The translations under genes were made by a program, and so were the position numbers. 64,000 nucleotides of DNA, taken from contig JBBIWA010000021.1 in NCBI GenBank assembly GCA_037439425.1, forward strand, positions 17,582 through 81,581, read 5' to 3'. The DNA comes from JBBIWA01 sp037439425 (lineage in GTDB: Bacteria; Acidobacteriota; Blastocatellia; RBC074). Positions 25,856-35,275 of the stretch are shown one piece after another (positions within the stretch are counted from its first letter, which is position 1; each line of letters starts with the position of its first letter). The notes under the pieces are model-generated. The model saw nothing but the letters and a program-made list of their open reading frames with translations, made no database searches and was not told the origin of the DNA.

Positions 25856-26207
25856 TAGCTTCCCATGAATTTTGAACCAAGCTGCGCGCGAATACCCGGA
25901 TGCTCAAACCATCCATGTGAATCGTGGACAACTTCAAGACCCATACCGGCCAGCAGACGACGCTTCAGCAGTTGGGCGGGCAGATCAGCTTACATCTCCT
26001 CCCGCTCTATAGCCCCGATGACAACCCCATCGAACGGTTCTGGAGAGATTTCTATAACGATGTCACACGCAACCAGCGGTACAAGACGATGCACTGGCTC
26101 AGGTGGGCCGCAGAACGCTACCTCCAGGAGCATAACCGCAAGATCGCTCAACCGGCCAGTATCCAGAAGGCAGCCTGAGGGTCTTGTTCAAATTTCATGA
26201 AAACCTA
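25856..26207 (+). mobile_element. Internally deleted IS630-type element flanked by TA
   Basis: Inverted ends 25858-25877 (GCTTCCCATGAATTTTGAAC) and 26186-26205 match at 16 of 20 positions when one is reversed. Each is bordered by TA (25856-25857 and 26206-26207), the target duplication expected of IS630/Tc1-mariner elements. The interior is only the C-terminal third of a transposase. The element is too short to encode an active enzyme and could move only in trans. Confidence 0.75.
25873..26178 (+). pseudogene. IS630 transposase C-terminal fragment with frameshift
   Basis: The stretch reads as a DDE_3/IS630 transposase tail: LNQAAREYPDAQTIHV in one frame, then DNFKTHTGQQTTLQQLGG, LHLLPLYSPDDNPIERFW and a C-terminal helix ending at 26178. 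The two parts are in different frames; removing a single A at about 25919 would restore HVIVDNFKTH. The second catalytic Asp region (VDN) and the downstream Glu (PIERFW) remain, but the first Asp and the N-terminal helix-turn-helix are missing. It is certainly non-functional. Confidence 0.85.
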
Positions 26208-26210
26208 TTT

Positions 26211-26245
26211 GGCAGAAAGGGCGATGGCTAACCATCGCCCTACTC
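26211..26245 (-). terminator. Hairpin terminator of the glycine-zipper gene
   Basis: A perfect 9-bp stem GGGCGATGG/CCATCGCCC (26219-26227 and 26232-26240) has a 4-base loop. Read on the minus strand it is followed by TTTCTG, and it lies about 30 bp past the stop of the gene at 26273-26626. The T run is short, so termination may be partial. Confidence 0.6.
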
Positions 26246-26272
26246 TTCGAGATTTTCACTGATCGCTTAGTA

Positions 26273-26626
26273 TCAGTAGCGCTTGTACCGGTCTTTTTTG
26301 CCGCGATGATAGAGGTAGCCGCCAGCGGCCCCAATGCCGGCCCCGATGAGTGCGCCCTTGCGACCACCGATTATCCCACCAGCGGCGGCACCAATTGCTG
26401 TGCCAATACCGACTCGCTTCAAGGCCTGTTTCTTCCCCTCCTCACGGTAGCGGTAGTTGTAATCGCGGTCGTAATCGTAGCGATAATCATCGTACCGACC
26501 CTGCTCGTAGCGAATCACCTCACGCTGCCGGCAACGACCCTGCGCCAGTGCGCTTGGAGCTACCGAGATAAAAAACAGCCCCAAGCTTAGCAGCATTACC
26601 ATCACTGCGCTCACTGATTTACTCAT
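26273..26626 (-). CDS. Secreted small protein with glycine-zipper domain
   Basis: The 117-residue product has a signal peptide (VMVMLLSLGLFFISVAPSALA), then a tyrosine/aspartate/arginine-rich stretch (about 38-63, repeated YDxxYDY and YRYR), and a glycine-zipper segment (about 71-104: GIGTAIGAAAGGIIGG, GALIGAGIGAAGGYLY) ending in a basic tail. Glycine zippers insert into or lie on membranes and occur in envelope-stress and outer-membrane proteins. The Tyr-rich stretch is low complexity and may bind RNA or polysaccharide, which is speculation. ATG 26626 follows GGGAGGAG. It is monocistronic with its own terminator. Confidence 0.8.
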   Translation of the reverse strand: MSKSVSAVMVMLLSLGLFFISVAPSALAQGRCRQREVIRYEQGRYDDYRYDYDRDYNYRYREEGKKQALKRVGIGTAIGAAAGGIIGGRKGALIGAGIGAAGGYLYHRGKKDRYKRY

Positions 26627-26878
26627 ACTCTCCTCCCGGCGACAGTCTAGTGCCGCTCACTCCAGCTTTGTTTGTTATTGGTCAATGCTCAATCAATGCC
26701 ACTGCTGGAAGTAACAACTGCTGTGCCCGGCAGCTTGCAGTTTCCGAGGGGCCTTACAGCAAGCAAAGAAGCTCTGGCTGGCCAAACAGTTAAGCACCGA
26801 AATCCGCTCCCTCAGTTGAGAACTGAAAATTTCCTGGCAGCCCGTGGCAGCACTTTTACGTGTAATCTAACACACCAT

Positions 26879-27268
26879 ATGGCGCAGCCCCCGAGGTTGG
26901 AAGCCAGGCAAATGTCGCAGCTGATCAATGAGGAGCTCGAAGCGAGCAGCACCCGATCAAGCGGTGTGGATGATTATTTTTTCGCGCTTTTGCCACCTTC
27001 AGACCTGGCCGCTGTCATTGATCTCAGCCGCCCTCCGGCTGGATTGCTGCCTCAGTTGAAAGAGATGGCTCCGGGCGAGGTCGGCCAGGCGATAGCGAAA
27101 TTTGAGCAGTTGAGAGACAAAATAGGAATCAATCTGTCCCGCACCAGGACAGCCATTATAAGCAGAGAGAGGCCAAGAGCGAGTTCCCGTTTCGCCTCGC
27201 GACCTCTTTACTGGCGCATCGGAATGCGGATCCCTTTTTCGTCAGCGACCTCAATGGCGCGTTCATAA
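26879..27268 (+). CDS. Hypothetical protein, doubtful gene
   Basis: The frame from ATG 26879 gives 129 residues; its middle (QLINEELEASSTRSSGVDDYFF, LPPSDLAAVIDLSRPPAG, LPQLKEMAPGEVGQAIAKFEQL) has protein-like composition and amphipathic periodicity. The last 20 residues overlap the end of the opposite-strand urocanase gene and look like shadow translation. No ribosome site is evident and I recognise no family. It may be a real small gene whose end has been eroded, or chance. Confidence 0.3.
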   Translation: MAQPPRLEARQMSQLINEELEASSTRSSGVDDYFFALLPPSDLAAVIDLSRPPAGLLPQLKEMAPGEVGQAIAKFEQLRDKIGINLSRTRTAIISRERPRASSRFASRPLYWRIGMRIPFSSATSMARS

Positions 27269-28854
27269 CCAGCGTCAACGTGGCGCATCACGCCCGTGCC
27301 CGGGTCGTTAGTCAACACAAGTGAGAGTCGCTTTTCGGCTTCTGGTGTGCCATCGGCCACGACGACCATTCCGGCGTGCAGACTGTAGCCGATGCCGACG
27401 CCCCCGCCGTGATGGAAGCTGACCCAGCTTGCGCCAGATGCGGTGTTGAGCAACGCATTAAGCACCGGCCAATCAGCAATCGCATCACTGCCGTCGCGCA
27501 TGCCTTCGGTCTCACGATTGGGTGAGGCTACAGACCCGGCATCGAGATGGTCACGCCCGATGACTATGGGCGCTCTCACTTTCCCTGAACGCACCAGCTC
27601 GTTGAAGATCAAACCCGCTCGGTCGCGCTCGCCGTAGCCTAACCAGCAGATGCGCGCCGGTAGGCCTTGAAAAGCTACGCGCTCTTCTGCGCGCGTCAAC
27701 CAGCGAATCAGGTGATCTTTCTCCGGGAAAGCCTCCATCAGCGCGCGGTCAGTGACGAGGATGTCATTGGGATCGCCAGAGAGTGCAGCCCAGCGGAATG
27801 GCCCTTGCCCTTCGCAGAAGAGGGGGCGAATGTATTCCGGCACAAATCCAGGGATCTGGAAGGCGTCCTCGACACCACCTTGCCTGGCCTGCGCACGAAT
27901 GTTGTTGCCGTAATCGAAAGTGACAGCGCCCATCCGCTTGAGTTCAAGCATGGCTTCGACATGGCGCGCCATCGCTGCGATTGAGCGGCGGACATATTCA
28001 TCAGGATCGCGCTGCCGCAACTCCAAAGCCTCCTCATAAGGAAGCCCGTCGGGCACATAACCATTGAGCGCATCATGCGCGCTGGTTTGATCTGTCAGTA
28101 CATCAGGCACGACACCGCGTTTGACCATTTCCGGCAGAACTTCTGCCGCGTTGCCAGGTAGCGCAATGGATCTGGCTTCGCCCCGGCGTTGATACTCGGC
28201 CGCGCGGTGCAGCGCTTGATCCAGCGTCTCCGCCAGCTCATCGCAGTAGCGCGTCTGTAGTCGCCGCCGGATGCGCTCGCGGTCTACTTCGATACCGATG
28301 AAGACCCCATCGTTTAGGACGGCGGCCAGCGGCTGCGCGCCGCCCATGCCGCCCAAACCTGAAGAGACAACTAGCTTCCCTTTGAGCGAGCCGCCAAAAT
28401 GGCGCCTCGCCACCGCCGCAAAGGTTTCATAGGTCCCTTGCAAAATGCCCTGTGTGCCGATGTAGATCCATGAACCGGCCGTCATCTGACCGTACATCGT
28501 CAGCCCCAACCGTTCGTACTGGCGGAAGTGCGCCCAATCACCCCAGGCTGGCACCAGCACCGAATTAGAGATCAGCACTCGCGGTGCCATCTCGTGGGTG
28601 CGAAAGATGCCAACGGGTTTGCCCGATTGCACCAGCAGAGTTTCATCATTTTCCAGCTCGCGCAGCGAGCGCACGATGGCAGCAAAGCAATCCCAGTTGC
28701 GCGCAGCTTTGCCAGTGCCGCCGTAGACGATCAACTCATCAGGCTTCTCTGCCACTTCCGGGTCGAGATTGTTCATCAGCATCCGCAGCGCGGCCTCCTG
28801 TGGCCATCCCTTGCAACTGATAGCAGTGCCGCGTGGGGCGCGAATCTCTCGCAT
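27208..28854 (-). CDS. hutU: Urocanate hydratase
   Basis: The 548-residue enzyme has the normal family length and motifs: YGGTGKAARNW near residue 45, LISNSVLVPAWGDW, MYGQMTAGSWIYIGTQGI, the NAD-binding GLGGMGGAQPLAA, DQTSAHD, and the signature ARICWLGYGER with the catalytic-site Cys, followed by DHLDAGSVASPNRETE and WVSFHHGGGVGIGYS. It converts urocanate to imidazolone propionate in histidine breakdown. ATG 28854 follows ACAAGGAGG. No hutH, hutI or hutG lies nearby, so the pathway genes are dispersed in this genome. A divergent AT-rich patch (28870-28910) probably holds its promoter. Confidence 0.96.
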   Translation of the reverse strand: MREIRAPRGTAISCKGWPQEAALRMLMNNLDPEVAEKPDELIVYGGTGKAARNWDCFAAIVRSLRELENDETLLVQSGKPVGIFRTHEMAPRVLISNSVLVPAWGDWAHFRQYERLGLTMYGQMTAGSWIYIGTQGILQGTYETFAAVARRHFGGSLKGKLVVSSGLGGMGGAQPLAAVLNDGVFIGIEVDRERIRRRLQTRYCDELAETLDQALHRAAEYQRRGEARSIALPGNAAEVLPEMVKRGVVPDVLTDQTSAHDALNGYVPDGLPYEEALELRQRDPDEYVRRSIAAMARHVEAMLELKRMGAVTFDYGNNIRAQARQGGVEDAFQIPGFVPEYIRPLFCEGQGPFRWAALSGDPNDILVTDRALMEAFPEKDHLIRWLTRAEERVAFQGLPARICWLGYGERDRAGLIFNELVRSGKVRAPIVIGRDHLDAGSVASPNRETEGMRDGSDAIADWPVLNALLNTASGASWVSFHHGGGVGIGYSLHAGMVVVADGTPEAEKRLSLVLTNDPGTGVMRHVDAGYERAIEVADEKGIRIPMRQ

Positions 28855-28994
28855 ATTTAGCCTCCTTGTCCAGGTGAGCTAAAATACTATAGCTCAATTG
28901 AAAGTCGTTCACCACGGATGAGGTCACAAGTCCGTTTCGATTTTCGGACAAAATCCGGTATTATTGAGTCTCATTCTTGAAATGGCACTTGGCT

Positions 28995-29192
28995 ATGAGC
29001 AGAACGATACGATGTCCACTGTGTCGTCGGGAAACGGTCTGGGAAGAGAATCCGTGGCGCCCTTTCTGTTCTGAGCGCTGCCAGATGGTAGACCTGGGTC
29101 GGTGGGCTGCGGAAGAATATCGCATTCCGATTTCAAGTGATCCGGAGGTTGGAATTTCGGAAGTAGCTCAGACGCCCAATCCCGATGATTGA
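28995..29192 (+). CDS. yacG: DNA gyrase inhibitor YacG family zinc protein
   Basis: The 65-residue product shows the full YacG pattern: CPLCRR then PFCSERC as the four zinc-binding cysteines, followed by DLGRWAAEEYRIP. E. coli YacG binds GyrB and inhibits gyrase. ATG 28995 is preferred over a TTG six codons upstream because family members start close to the first CPxC. Its end overlaps the longest possible start of the following redoxin gene. Confidence 0.9.
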   Translation: MSRTIRCPLCRRETVWEENPWRPFCSERCQMVDLGRWAAEEYRIPISSDPEVGISEVAQTPNPDD

Positions 29193-29256
29193 AGCTGATC
29201 GGGAGCAGGAGCAGCCGGTAATGCTGCTTCCAGGTGAAGCATCCGTGGTGACTGAT

Positions 29257-29862
29257 ATGGCGCAAGTGAAGTACTCGATCCTATTTTTACTACTTACCCT
29301 CACTCTCCTCTTGCTGGCTTGCCAGTCAGGGCCGCCGCCGCGGCCGGTCTCTGAAGCCAGTGCGCGCGCGCTGGCTATCAGGCATCGCAATCTCGCTATT
29401 CAGACGGTGAATGATCTCTCGATCCCGGCTCCGGATGGCACGACTTTTAAGCTGGCGGACTTGCGCGGCAAAGTGGTGGTGATAGATTTCTGGGGAACCT
29501 GGTGTCCGCCCTGCCGCAAGCAAGCGCCGATGCTGGCTGAGCTTTATACGCGCTATCGCGCTCAAGGACTTGAGATCGTGGGGCTGAGCCTCAACAAGCT
29601 CTCGGAGCAAGATGAAGTGAGAGAGTTTATGAAGGAAGTAGGTATCAACTACCGCGTTGGTTATGCTGATCAGAAGCTCTCAGGTGCCTTTCTCAACGGC
29701 ACCGAGGATGAGACCGGATCGGCGCCGATTCCGCAACTCTTCGTTCTAGGGCGCGATGGCAGCCTGCTTGAGCATCTGATTGGCGACCGCCCGGAGCATG
29801 CTGCTCAACTGGAAAAAGTGATCTCTCAACAACTCTCCCTCGTCGCCTCATCAAATGGGTGA
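29257..29862 (+). CDS. TlpA-like thioredoxin lipoprotein (tandem copy 1, WCPPC)
   Basis: The 201-residue product has a lipoprotein signal (LTLTLLLLAC; Cys at about 22) and a thioredoxin/AhpC-TSA fold: FKLADLRGKVVVIDFWGTW, active site WCPPC, and cis-Pro segment APIPQLFVLGRDG. Both redox cysteines are present, so it can act as a dithiol reductant on the periplasmic face. Starts at 29185 and 29221 are in frame; 29257 gives a compact lipoprotein signal and is chosen. It is first of three tandem redoxins (next at 29900 and 30552). Confidence 0.88.
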   Translation: MAQVKYSILFLLLTLTLLLLACQSGPPPRPVSEASARALAIRHRNLAIQTVNDLSIPAPDGTTFKLADLRGKVVVIDFWGTWCPPCRKQAPMLAELYTRYRAQGLEIVGLSLNKLSEQDEVREFMKEVGINYRVGYADQKLSGAFLNGTEDETGSAPIPQLFVLGRDGSLLEHLIGDRPEHAAQLEKVISQQLSLVASSNG

Positions 29863-29899
29863 AAGAGACTGAAGTTTAAACTGCAAGGAGCCATTGATT

Positions 29900-30520
29900 A
29901 TGTCGAAAGTTATTTTCAGATCCGCCCGTCAGGTATTGGCCCTCAATCTGGCCCTGATCCTGCTGTTGCTCGTCGTCGTGCCGAGTCTGGGTCGCGATGA
30001 CGTGCCGGAGTTACCCGCGCCAGATGGGTCTTCTTACACGCCGGAGATTATCATCCCGCTGCTTGACAAAAGCCAGCTCAAGCTCTCCAGCTTGCGTGGC
30101 CGGGTGGTGTTGTTGGACTTCTTCTGGTCAAAGTGTCAGCACTGCCGCGATCACGCCCCACACATCGTTGAACTGTATCATCAGTATCATAAACGCGGCT
30201 TCACGGTCCTGAGCCTGGCCACCGATCCGCAGGACAAGATCGATGATGTGAAGGCTTTCGTGACGGAGATGAAGATGACCTATCCGGTCGGATTTATCAC
30301 CACCGAAGTGATCGCCTACTATGCCGACAGTCGCAATCACGGCGTGCCGCAGATGGTGCTCTTCGGCCCGGATGGAAAGATGGTCAAGCGCTGGATCGGT
30401 TGGACCGAGCCTGTCGGTAGGGAGTTGAAAGAAAAAATTGCCGAGCAATTGCAGAGACTGCCCCTGGTCAAACCGGGTAGCAAAGCTACAAGCCGCAAGC
30501 AGCGCGATCTGCGCAGTTAG
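29900..30520 (+). CDS. TlpA-like thioredoxin (tandem copy 2, KCQHC)
   Basis: The 206-residue protein has an uncleaved or cleavable N-terminal hydrophobic segment (LALNLALILLLLVVVPSLG) and a TlpA-type domain: LSSLRGRVVLLDFFWS, active site KCQHC in place of WCxxC, and the cis-Pro segment HGVPQMVLFGPDG. A Lys replaces the usual Trp before the first Cys and Gln-His replaces Pro-Pro or Gly-Pro, which should shift the redox potential. ATG 29900 follows CAAGGAG with a 9-base spacer. The lysine-rich C-terminus (GSKATSRKQRDLRS) is unique to this copy. Confidence 0.86.
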   Translation: MSKVIFRSARQVLALNLALILLLLVVVPSLGRDDVPELPAPDGSSYTPEIIIPLLDKSQLKLSSLRGRVVLLDFFWSKCQHCRDHAPHIVELYHQYHKRGFTVLSLATDPQDKIDDVKAFVTEMKMTYPVGFITTEVIAYYADSRNHGVPQMVLFGPDGKMVKRWIGWTEPVGRELKEKIAEQLQRLPLVKPGSKATSRKQRDLRS

Positions 30521-30551
30521 ATCCAACTTCAGCCCTGAAGACGAGGTGCAC

Positions 30552-31124
30552 ATGAAAATACGCCTTTTTAGCTTATCCAGCTCGCGTCTGGCAATGTTGG
30601 TCACGGTCATCGGTCTGAGCCTGTGGGCGCTGCTGACCTTTAGTTTGCCTGGCAGTGAAGCCAAGGCCAAAATTGGGAAGTTCCCTAAAGACTCCGTAGC
30701 GCGACGACCGATCTCCACTCTTGATGGCCGCCGGTTCGATTTGATTTCTCTGCGCGGCCAGGTGGTCGTGCTGGATTTCTTCGCTGTGTGGTGTGCTCAC
30801 TCGCGAGATCACATTCCGGCGTTGACGCGCTTTACTGAGGAAGATTACCAACGGGGCTTGCAGATTATCGGATTGGCCGTTCAGGATAATGAGACGACCA
30901 GTGAGAGACTCGCTCAATTTATCAAGGATCAGAAGATCAATTATCCTGTCGCCACTATCACTGACGACGTTTTTGCGGCCTATGTTGAGTCGCGCGATGT
31001 CTCAGTCCCCCAGACGCTCCTCTACGGGCGCGATGGACGGCTGGCAGCGCACTTCATCGGCCAGAGCGCAGAGATTGATGCGGCTCTGGTGGCTGCCATT
31101 AATCGTGAACTGGCGAAAAGATAA
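30552..31124 (+). CDS. TlpA-like thioredoxin-fold protein lacking the second redox cysteine (copy 3)
   Basis: The 190-residue product has an N-terminal membrane anchor (LAMLVTVIGLSLWALLTFSLPG) and a TlpA-like fold with LISLRGQVVVLDFFAVW and cis-Pro segment VSVPQTLLYGRDG. The active-site motif is WCAHS: the resolving Cys is Ser, while the next residues RDH match copy 2. A one-cysteine site can form mixed disulfides but cannot act as a normal dithiol reductant; it may trap substrates, or bind haem or copper through Cys-His-His. ATG 30552 follows GAAGACGAGGTG. It is the last gene of the trio. Confidence 0.85.
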   Translation: MKIRLFSLSSSRLAMLVTVIGLSLWALLTFSLPGSEAKAKIGKFPKDSVARRPISTLDGRRFDLISLRGQVVVLDFFAVWCAHSRDHIPALTRFTEEDYQRGLQIIGLAVQDNETTSERLAQFIKDQKINYPVATITDDVFAAYVESRDVSVPQTLLYGRDGRLAAHFIGQSAEIDAALVAAINRELAKR

Positions 31125-31706
31125 GTGGCTGCCATCAGGCTGACCGGATGAGAGGTATTCAAAGATGAGCGCGCGGCTTGCGGCGCCGCACTCAGCCTGA
31201 GTAGCTTTCTCAGGCTAATGGCCTGCGACAGCGCAAGCAGCGCGATTTCTTTTGGGAGGGGACACCGGCACTTGAAGGTGAGATACCGCCTTGCGTTTTT
31301 TCGGCTCTAAATCGAACCAAGTAAGATGGGGGACAGATGCCACGACCTTGCGTCGTGGAGTTTCACGGTTGCTGCTACCGCGGAGTTTCACGGTTGCTGC
31401 TACCGTGCTCTTGAGATGCCACGACCTTGCGTCGTGGAGTTTCACGCTGGCTGCTCAGTAGCTGCCAGCGTGAAACTCCACAAGACTTGTGGCCTCTGAA
31501 GGGAAGCAGCAGTCGTTGTAGCCGCGAGCGTGAAACTCCACGAAACAAGCTCATTGGTATGGAGGTTGGACTTGAACCAGCCCCTGATGGCCATCTGGGA
31601 TATTTCAGAATCAGATTTGCGTAGACGCTAATGAGACAAGCTCGTGGCATCTCAAGACGGTCTCCTGATGTTTGTTGGTTCGATTTAGTTTTGACTCGCC
31701 ATCACG
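31125..31706. repeat. Palindromic GTGGAGTTTCACG repeat patch in intergenic DNA
   Basis: Five copies of a GTGGAGTTTCACG-type core lie between 31339 and 31549: direct at about 31355, 31382 (partial) and 31433, inverted at about 31469 and 31528. Flanks include GCCACGACCTTGCGTC upstream of the core. Segments 31418-31451 and 31464-31493 form a long imperfect hairpin with an 18-base exact stem end (GTGGAGTTTCACGCTGGC). No gene is supported in this 580-bp gap; open frames here are translations of the repeat. Confidence 0.75.
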
Positions 31707-33164
<1,458 letters not shown>

Positions 33165-33303
33165 GCAATCAGAGAACTGCTGGCTGCTTAGCGAAACCTA
33201 TTCTCTCGTTGAGAGAGTCCGGTGGCGAACTGAGAATTCGCCAGATAAGTTTCAGAGCCAGCAGCCCGGAGAGGCAGCCTGGCGGACTGATCGCTTGGTG
33301 AGG

Positions 33304-34008
33304 CTAGATTTTATCCACCACCACTGTGCCCTTGGGAACAGCTACATTGAAAGCCCCATCCGCTATCTTGGCGTTGAGCTCCAGATTGGTGAACTGGACT
33401 ATTGTATAGTCCCCATTCTGCTCGACAAATTTGTGCTTCACAGGCAACCAGGTGCTGTGGCTAACCCAAAGGTCAATGCTCACAATAGCGCCGCCATTTT
33501 TCGGCACCAGGTGCAATTGGGTGGTCTTTTCCCCATTGACCATCTCTTCTTTGACAAATTCGATGTGGTAGTTGCCAGCTTGCGCCTTGAGTGAGCCGTC
33601 CAGCCCGATCAGTTGCGAAAATCCACTGACACGCCCTTTTGCCGCCTGGGCAAGGGTGGTTTTGATCACTTGATTGATGCGCGGCTGATAGAAGGTGAAT
33701 TTATCTCCCACGATTGACACGATCCGCACATCAGGACGGGTGTAATCAATCCGCAACCGCCCCTTGCCTTTCGCATCGGGTTTGTAGATCAAAGTGCCGT
33801 AATCGGTGTCGGTGATTCCGATCTGGACATTAGTTTTTTGCTGGATGATGGTTGTCCGCAGGCTCTTCAGGTTGCGGTGAGCCAGCTCCATTTTGTTCAA
33901 AATGGAGCTGAGCAGCTGCGGACTCGGAGTGCCTTCCACAGGCCAGTGCGCTCCACTGAGGGAAACAAATATCCCCAACGCGAGAGCGATAGTTATTAAC
34001 TTTCTCAT
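33304..34008 (-). CDS. LolA-like outer-membrane lipoprotein carrier
   Basis: The 234-residue product has a signal peptide (LITIALALGIFVSLSGAH) and the LolA/LppM-like beta-fold: ILNKMELAHRNLKSLRTTI, TLIYKPDAKGKGRLRIDY, VSIVGDKFTFYQPRINQVI and VSIDLWVSHSTWLPVKHKF. In Proteobacteria LolA carries lipoproteins through the periplasm. I chose ATG 34008 because GAAGGAGAG lies upstream and the signal peptide begins there; the frame is open much further. It is the last gene of a five-gene minus-strand set that also holds an ABC ATPase, an FtsX-type permease and an outer-leaflet-type lipoprotein, which strengthens the assignment. Confidence 0.82.
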   Translation of the reverse strand: MRKLITIALALGIFVSLSGAHWPVEGTPSPQLLSSILNKMELAHRNLKSLRTTIIQQKTNVQIGITDTDYGTLIYKPDAKGKGRLRIDYTRPDVRIVSIVGDKFTFYQPRINQVIKTTLAQAAKGRVSGFSQLIGLDGSLKAQAGNYHIEFVKEEMVNGEKTTQLHLVPKNGGAIVSIDLWVSHSTWLPVKHKFVEQNGDYTIVQFTNLELNAKIADGAFNVAVPKGTVVVDKI

Positions 34009-34069
34009 TCCGAAACTCTCTCCTTCTCTCAATAGTGTTAACGACTGGCAATCATAATCGCGTCTAGAC

Positions 34070-34504
34070 TCACCGGAACCAGACGCGGTAACCGATGGGC
34101 TGGCCTTGCGCATCACGTTGAGGCTCGAAACGCTCAATTCTCGCCTCGCGTCCGAGGTGGTCGCGCAGGTAACGGGCGAGCAGTGTTTCCAGATTATCCA
34201 GATCACTCGGCCCGGTCGCTGCTTCACTGCCGCTGGAGCGGTAAGCGCCAAGCTCCTCGAGCTTAACATCCCATCGGATCGGATCGCTTGCTTGAGATGC
34301 CGCCTTGAGGGATTGATTTGCCTGACTCACATCCTGGGCGGCTGGCGGCGCTGGGGCAGGGAGGCGGTCATGATCACTGAAGAGGCTGTTCGGCAGCAAA
34401 AAGACGGCAAGGATGATCAGGAGGCAAAGCAGATCATATTGCCAACTGCCTCGCTCATAGGACCAGAGGAGGACATTTTTAATACCGATCAGTAGCGTCT
34501 TCAT
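34070..34504 (-). CDS. Small inner-membrane-anchored protein of unknown function
   Basis: The 144-residue protein has one transmembrane segment (about 24-42, DLLCLLIILAVFLLPNSLF) after a short cytoplasmic start, a Pro/Ala-rich linker (about 47-75) and a C-terminal periplasmic part with LDNLETLLARYLRDHLG and a final YRVWFR. No family recognised. It sits between the ABC ATPase and the LolA-like carrier, about 45 and 60 bp from each, so it is likely a component of the same export machine. ATG 34504 follows GAGAGAGACGACC. Confidence 0.7.
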   Translation of the reverse strand: MKTLLIGIKNVLLWSYERGSWQYDLLCLLIILAVFLLPNSLFSDHDRLPAPAPPAAQDVSQANQSLKAASQASDPIRWDVKLEELGAYRSSGSEAATGPSDLDNLETLLARYLRDHLGREARIERFEPQRDAQGQPIGYRVWFR

Positions 34505-34550
34505 TGGTCGTCTCTCTCAGGCAACCGCGCTCCCATTGGCCGCCCCCTCA

Positions 34551-35261
34551 CTAACTTTCGATGATCCGGCCATCACGCATCTCAATGATGCGTTCAGTGA
34601 CGGCAGCGGCTTCGGGGTTATGTGTGATCATCACAATCGTTTGGCGAAACTGTTTATTGAGCTCGGCCAGCATCTGCAAAACCAGGGCGGAATTTTCCGA
34701 ATCGAGATTGCCGGTTGGCTCGTCGGCCAGAATGATCGCTGGACGATTGATGACCGCACGCGCGATTGCGACCCGTTGCTGTTCGCCGCCCGAAAGTTCG
34801 AGCGGTTTATGGCGCATTTTATTTTCCAGACGCAATAACTTCAAGACCTCACGGCGGGTTTCGGCATCCGTCTGGCGTCGATTATTTCCGTGAATGTGCT
34901 CGGCCAGGCGCAAATTACCCTCTGCCGTCAGCGTCGGAAAGAGGTTGAAGCGCTGGAAGACAAAGCCGATCTTGCGCCGCCGGATCTCGGTTCGGGCTGC
35001 GTCACTGACCGCTGTGAGGTCTTCACCATCAACGATCACGCGACCGGAGGTCGGCTTGAGCAAGCCGCCCAGAATATGCAGCAGTGTAGACTTGCCGCAG
35101 CCAGATGGCCCCATAATCGCTACAAACTCGCCCGGAGCGACACTCAAATTGACGCCCCGCAGCGCTGGCACATCGACCTTGCCTACACGGTAGGTCATCG
35201 TCAGATTTTCAGTCTTTAAGATCGGCTCCATTAGAGTTTCGGGTCTCGAGTGATCAACCAC
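34551..35261 (-). CDS. ABC transporter ATPase, LolD/MacB class
   Basis: The 236-residue ATPase has Walker A GPSGCGKSTL, Q-loop FVFQRFNLFP, signature LSGGEQQRVAIARA, Walker B IILADEPTGNLD and switch His in MITHN. This is the pattern of LolD, FtsE and MacB ATPases that drive extraction or mechanical transport rather than import. GTG 35261 lies 14 bp after the permease stop with a GAGAGAG site; ATG 35231 is the alternative and would remove ten residues. It pairs with the FtsX-type permease directly upstream. Confidence 0.93.
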   Translation of the reverse strand: MVDHSRPETLMEPILKTENLTMTYRVGKVDVPALRGVNLSVAPGEFVAIMGPSGCGKSTLLHILGGLLKPTSGRVIVDGEDLTAVSDAARTEIRRRKIGFVFQRFNLFPTLTAEGNLRLAEHIHGNNRRQTDAETRREVLKLLRLENKMRHKPLELSGGEQQRVAIARAVINRPAIILADEPTGNLDSENSALVLQMLAELNKQFRQTIVMITHNPEAAAVTERIIEMRDGRIIES

Positions 35262-35275
35262 AAATTGCTCTCTCT

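Noticed and set aside
31339..31549. CRISPR array
   Set aside because: Repeats are too few, irregularly spaced, in both orientations, and no cas genes are present.
31215..31650. Open frames of 76-91 residues containing RETPRRKVVAS
   Set aside because: They are translations of the GTGGAGTTTCACG repeats; the repeated peptide is a by-product of the DNA repeat.
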